Position numbers and translations under genes: made by a program | Part shown: piece by piece, positions 5,478-5,747 of the stretch | How positions within the stretch are numbered: the first letter of the stretch is position 1 | Layout: each line of letters begins with the position of its first letter | The notes under the pieces: model-generated | Told to the model about the DNA's origin: nothing | Databases searched by the model: none | The model's input: the letters and a program-made list of their open reading frames with translations, nothing else | Source: an uncultured Bacillota bacterium | Lineage (GTDB): Bacteria > Bacillota > Clostridia > Christensenellales > UBA1242 | Direction of reading: 5' to 3' | DNA length: 5,747 nt | NCBI GenBank assembly: GCA_937889705.1 | Contig: CALBYO010000109.1 | Coordinates: forward strand, 1-5,747

Positions 5478-5747
5478 ATGGGTCAAAAAAAGAAAAAATC
5501 CACAAAATTTAAGGAACTTACGCCTGAGGTTCTCGAAAAAGTGACCAATGCCCTTTCCACGGCAACCGTTTCACTTTTGGGTTTTGACCCTAACTATGAA
5601 TATAAAATTTTACCAAGCACAAAAATGTCAGACTTGCCTTCTGTTCCAGAAGATATTTTAAAATTGCAAGAAACGGCAATCTTTATAGAACAAGAAACAG
5701 CAGAAGACCTTTTAAAATGTAGAAAATACATCTATAAAATTGAAAAA
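5478..5747 (+). CDS. Hypothetical protein, N-terminal 90 codons (cut by window edge)
   Basis: I do not recognise this protein. The frame is open from ATG 5478 to the window edge (90 codons), with GAGGTG five bases upstream and a strong promoter in front, so it is almost certainly a real gene. The N-terminus is lysine-rich (MGQKKKKSTKFKEL), with no signal peptide and no membrane segment. Residues 15-33 (TPEVLEKVTNALSTATVSL) look helical. Then comes GFDPNYEYKILPSTKMSDLPSVP (35-57), and after it a charged, probably helical stretch (EDILKLQETAIFIEQETAEDLLKCRKYIYKIEK). It appears to be a soluble cytoplasmic protein; the basic start could suit a nucleic-acid or ribosome partner, but nothing proves that. 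It is transcribed away from rpsO, so its position gives no operon clue. Confidence 0.8.
   Translation, partial: MGQKKKKSTKFKELTPEVLEKVTNALSTATVSLLGFDPNYEYKILPSTKMSDLPSVPEDILKLQETAIFIEQETAEDLLKCRKYIYKIEK

Overview
This AT-rich window looks like a piece of a low-GC Gram-positive (Firmicutes, probably clostridial) chromosome. The reasons are the strong AGGAGG-type ribosome binding sites, sigma-A-like promoters with 16-17 bp spacers, the rpsO-pnp gene order, a zinc-type bL31, and clostridial-looking LigA and PNPase sequences. TGG encodes tryptophan and TGA is a stop, so the standard bacterial code applies and a TGA=Trp mycoplasma is ruled out. The species cannot be told from sequence alone. It is ordinary core-genome DNA: I see no mobile element, CRISPR array, tRNA or rRNA.

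Layout from right to left, following the minus strand: rpsO (uS15, 5001-5261), pnp (PNPase, 2813-4906), rpmE (bL31, 2583-2786), ligA (NAD-dependent DNA ligase, 398-2362), and the start of a secD-like gene that runs off the left edge (1-340). On the plus strand, the first 90 codons of an unrecognised gene (from 5478) diverge from rpsO and run off the right edge.

Transcription as read from the sequence: rpsO has a strong extended -10 promoter (5347-5375) and a structured leader of about 79 nt that resembles an S15 autoregulatory element. A terminator hairpin is embedded in the last codons of rpsO. I see no clear promoter in front of pnp, so pnp and the tightly coupled rpmE (26 nt gap) probably depend on read-through of that terminator. 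A perfect 13-bp terminator (2538-2572) closes the unit after rpmE. ligA starts a new unit from an AT-rich region that carries two copies of a 16-bp perfect palindrome, and it has no visible Shine-Dalgarno. secD appears to have its own promoter overlapping the ligA stop codon.

The genes cover translation (uS15, bL31), RNA turnover (PNPase), DNA joining (LigA) and protein export (SecD). The points most worth a second look are non-coding: the rpsO leader, whose loop is complementary to its own ribosome binding site; the palindrome pair upstream of ligA; and the possibly leaderless start of ligA. No gene-free stretch exceeds 300 bases; the two largest (2363-2582 and 5262-5477) are covered by the sites listed.
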